A stretch of DNA of 5,280 nt from Actinomycetota bacterium (lineage in GTDB: Bacteria > Actinomycetota > Actinomycetes > Nanopelagicales > Nanopelagicaceae): positions 1 to 5,280 of the forward strand of contig CANGVO010000076.1 in assembly GCA_947457445.1 (NCBI GenBank), read 5' to 3'. The notes under the pieces were generated by a model. That model searched no databases. It worked only from the letters and a program-made list of their open reading frames with translations, and was not told the DNA's origin. This document shows, piece by piece, positions 4,442 to 5,280 of this stretch. The position numbers and the translations under genes were made by a program. How positions within the stretch are numbered: the stretch's first letter is position 1; every line of letters begins with the position of its first letter.

Positions 4442-5280
4442 TTGTTTAAGAAATTTAAGAAGATTGCTGCAGCAACTGCTGCAGCCGGTCTACTCGGACT
4501 TGCACTAAGTGCATGCTCATCAGCTGATAAAGCAGTTACAGAAGCTGATTGCGGAACTGAAAAAGCGTTTTGTATTGGTCTTGTAACTGACCTTGGAAAA
4601 GTTGACGATAAGTCATTCAACCAAGCTGCTTGGGAAGGCGCCGTTGCTGGAGCTGAAGCAACAGGTGGTTTCGCGAAGTACGTAGAAACTACTGACTCAA
4701 AAGACTACGCAAAGAACATTGCACTCTTCGGAGATAAGGGTTACAACGTAATCGTAACTGTCGGTTTCTTGATGGCAGAAGCAACTGTTGCTGCTGCAGC
4801 AAAATACCCAGACGTTAAGTTCGTCGGCGTTGACCAGTTCAACGGAACAGATGCAGCTAACGTAACTGGATTGATCTTCGATGAAGATCGCGCTGGATTC
4901 CTTGCTGGCTACTTGGCTGGAAACCTAACCAAGAGCGACAAGATTGGTGGCGTACTTGGAATGAAGGAAGTTCTACCAGTTCGCAAGTTCGGTGAAGGTT
5001 ACGAGGCTGGTATTGCATACGCAGCTAATGAACTAGGCAAGACAATCAAGACATCAGTTATTTACCATGCTGCTGGCGACACTGCATTCAATGATCCAGC
5101 ATGGGGCGCATCAACTGCTTCTCAATTGCTTGGTCAAGGCTTTGACGTAATCTTCGGTGCAGGTGGAAACACTGGTAACGGAGCAATTACAAAGGTTGCC
5201 CAGACAGCTGGCGCATTCTGTATCGGTGTAGATATTGACCAGTGGAACACAGTTCCAGAAGCACAACCATGCTTGGTCAC
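4442..5280 (+). CDS. BMP-family (PnrA-like) substrate-binding lipoprotein of an ABC importer, 3' end missing
   Basis: The frame opens at TTG 4442 and stays open to the window end, giving 279 complete codons of a protein usually about 340-370 long. Residues 1-25 form a lipoprotein signal: MFKKFKK, an Ala/Leu-rich hydrophobic core and the lipobox LSAC, with Cys25 (4514-4516) as the lipidated residue. The mature protein should be anchored outside the membrane. The Bmp domain begins with GLVTDLGKVDDKSFNQAAWEG; its D-K-S-F-N-Q (56-61) matches the ligand-binding strand of purine-nucleoside receptors such as PnrA. FVGVD (Asp131), the FGEGYEAG segment, IFGAGGNTGNG and GVDIDQW (262-268) follow in family order. 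Known members mostly bind nucleosides, so nucleoside uptake is likely, with ATPase and permease genes expected downstream. Codon use is strongly biased: by hand count all 8 Tyr codons are TAC, against 8 of 16 in iolD, suggesting high expression. Confidence 0.93.
   Translation, partial: MFKKFKKIAAATAAAGLLGLALSACSSADKAVTEADCGTEKAFCIGLVTDLGKVDDKSFNQAAWEGAVAGAEATGGFAKYVETTDSKDYAKNIALFGDKGYNVIVTVGFLMAEATVAAAAKYPDVKFVGVDQFNGTDAANVTGLIFDEDRAGFLAGYLAGNLTKSDKIGGVLGMKEVLPVRKFGEGYEAGIAYAANELGKTIKTSVIYHAAGDTAFNDPAWGASTASQLLGQGFDVIFGAGGNTGNGAITKVAQTAGAFCIGVDIDQWNTVPEAQPCLV

Noticed and set aside
4311..4508. Plus-strand 65-codon frame across the divergent spacer into the BMP gene
   Set aside because: It overlaps the BMP signal peptide in another frame, has no ribosome-binding site and its product has no protein-like pattern.
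4411..4620. Minus-strand 69-codon frame over the BMP N-terminus
   Set aside because: It is antisense to the lipoprotein signal and Bmp domain start; its Ala/Ser richness merely mirrors GCA/GCT repeats on the other strand.
1..5280. Mobile element, CRISPR array, tRNA/rRNA, toxin-antitoxin or defence system
   Set aside because: I saw no transposase, spaced direct repeats, tRNA-like arms or paired small genes; all long stretches are explained by the genes described.

Overview
The window looks like a compact chromosomal piece of a moderately low-GC actinobacterium. The best guess is a free-living freshwater type such as the acI/Nanopelagicales group, but this is inference. The clues are an exported protein resembling the actinobacterial septum-formation (Septum_form) family, tight gene packing, mixed AT-leaning codon use, and a probable leaderless gene start.

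Layout. Positions 2-346 (+) hold the 3' end of a YtcJ-like amidohydrolase. Four bases later begins iolA, (methyl)malonate-semialdehyde dehydrogenase. Its reading frame runs 351-1841 but is cut by an in-frame TAA at 1494-1496. After 36 bases comes intact iolD (1878-3797, +), the ThDP-dependent trihydroxycyclohexanedione hydrolase of myo-inositol catabolism. On the opposite strand, 3794-4282 encodes a small exported cysteine-containing protein; its stop codon overlaps that of iolD. A 159-base divergent spacer (4283-4441) carries three inverted repeats and possible promoters. From 4442 to the window end (+) runs a BMP-family substrate-binding lipoprotein. It starts at TTG and is incomplete at the 3' end.

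How the genes work together. IolD opens the inositol-derived ring, and IolA converts malonate semialdehyde, the last carbon product of that pathway, to acetyl-CoA and CO2. The amidohydrolase, iolA and iolD are co-directional and closely spaced, so they probably share a transcript; other iol genes would lie outside the window. The BMP lipoprotein is most likely the binding protein of a nucleoside-type ABC importer continuing downstream. It forms a separate transcription unit, with codon use suggesting high expression.

The most notable observation is the iolA nonsense codon. It replaces the conserved cofactor-binding Glu of the E-[IV]-F-G-P motif, the frame continues perfectly for 114 codons afterwards, and it is one base from GAA. 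It is either a very recent pseudogenisation or a sequence/assembly error. I found no convincing previously undescribed multi-gene system; the spacer with three inverted repeats is the most promising unexplained stretch.
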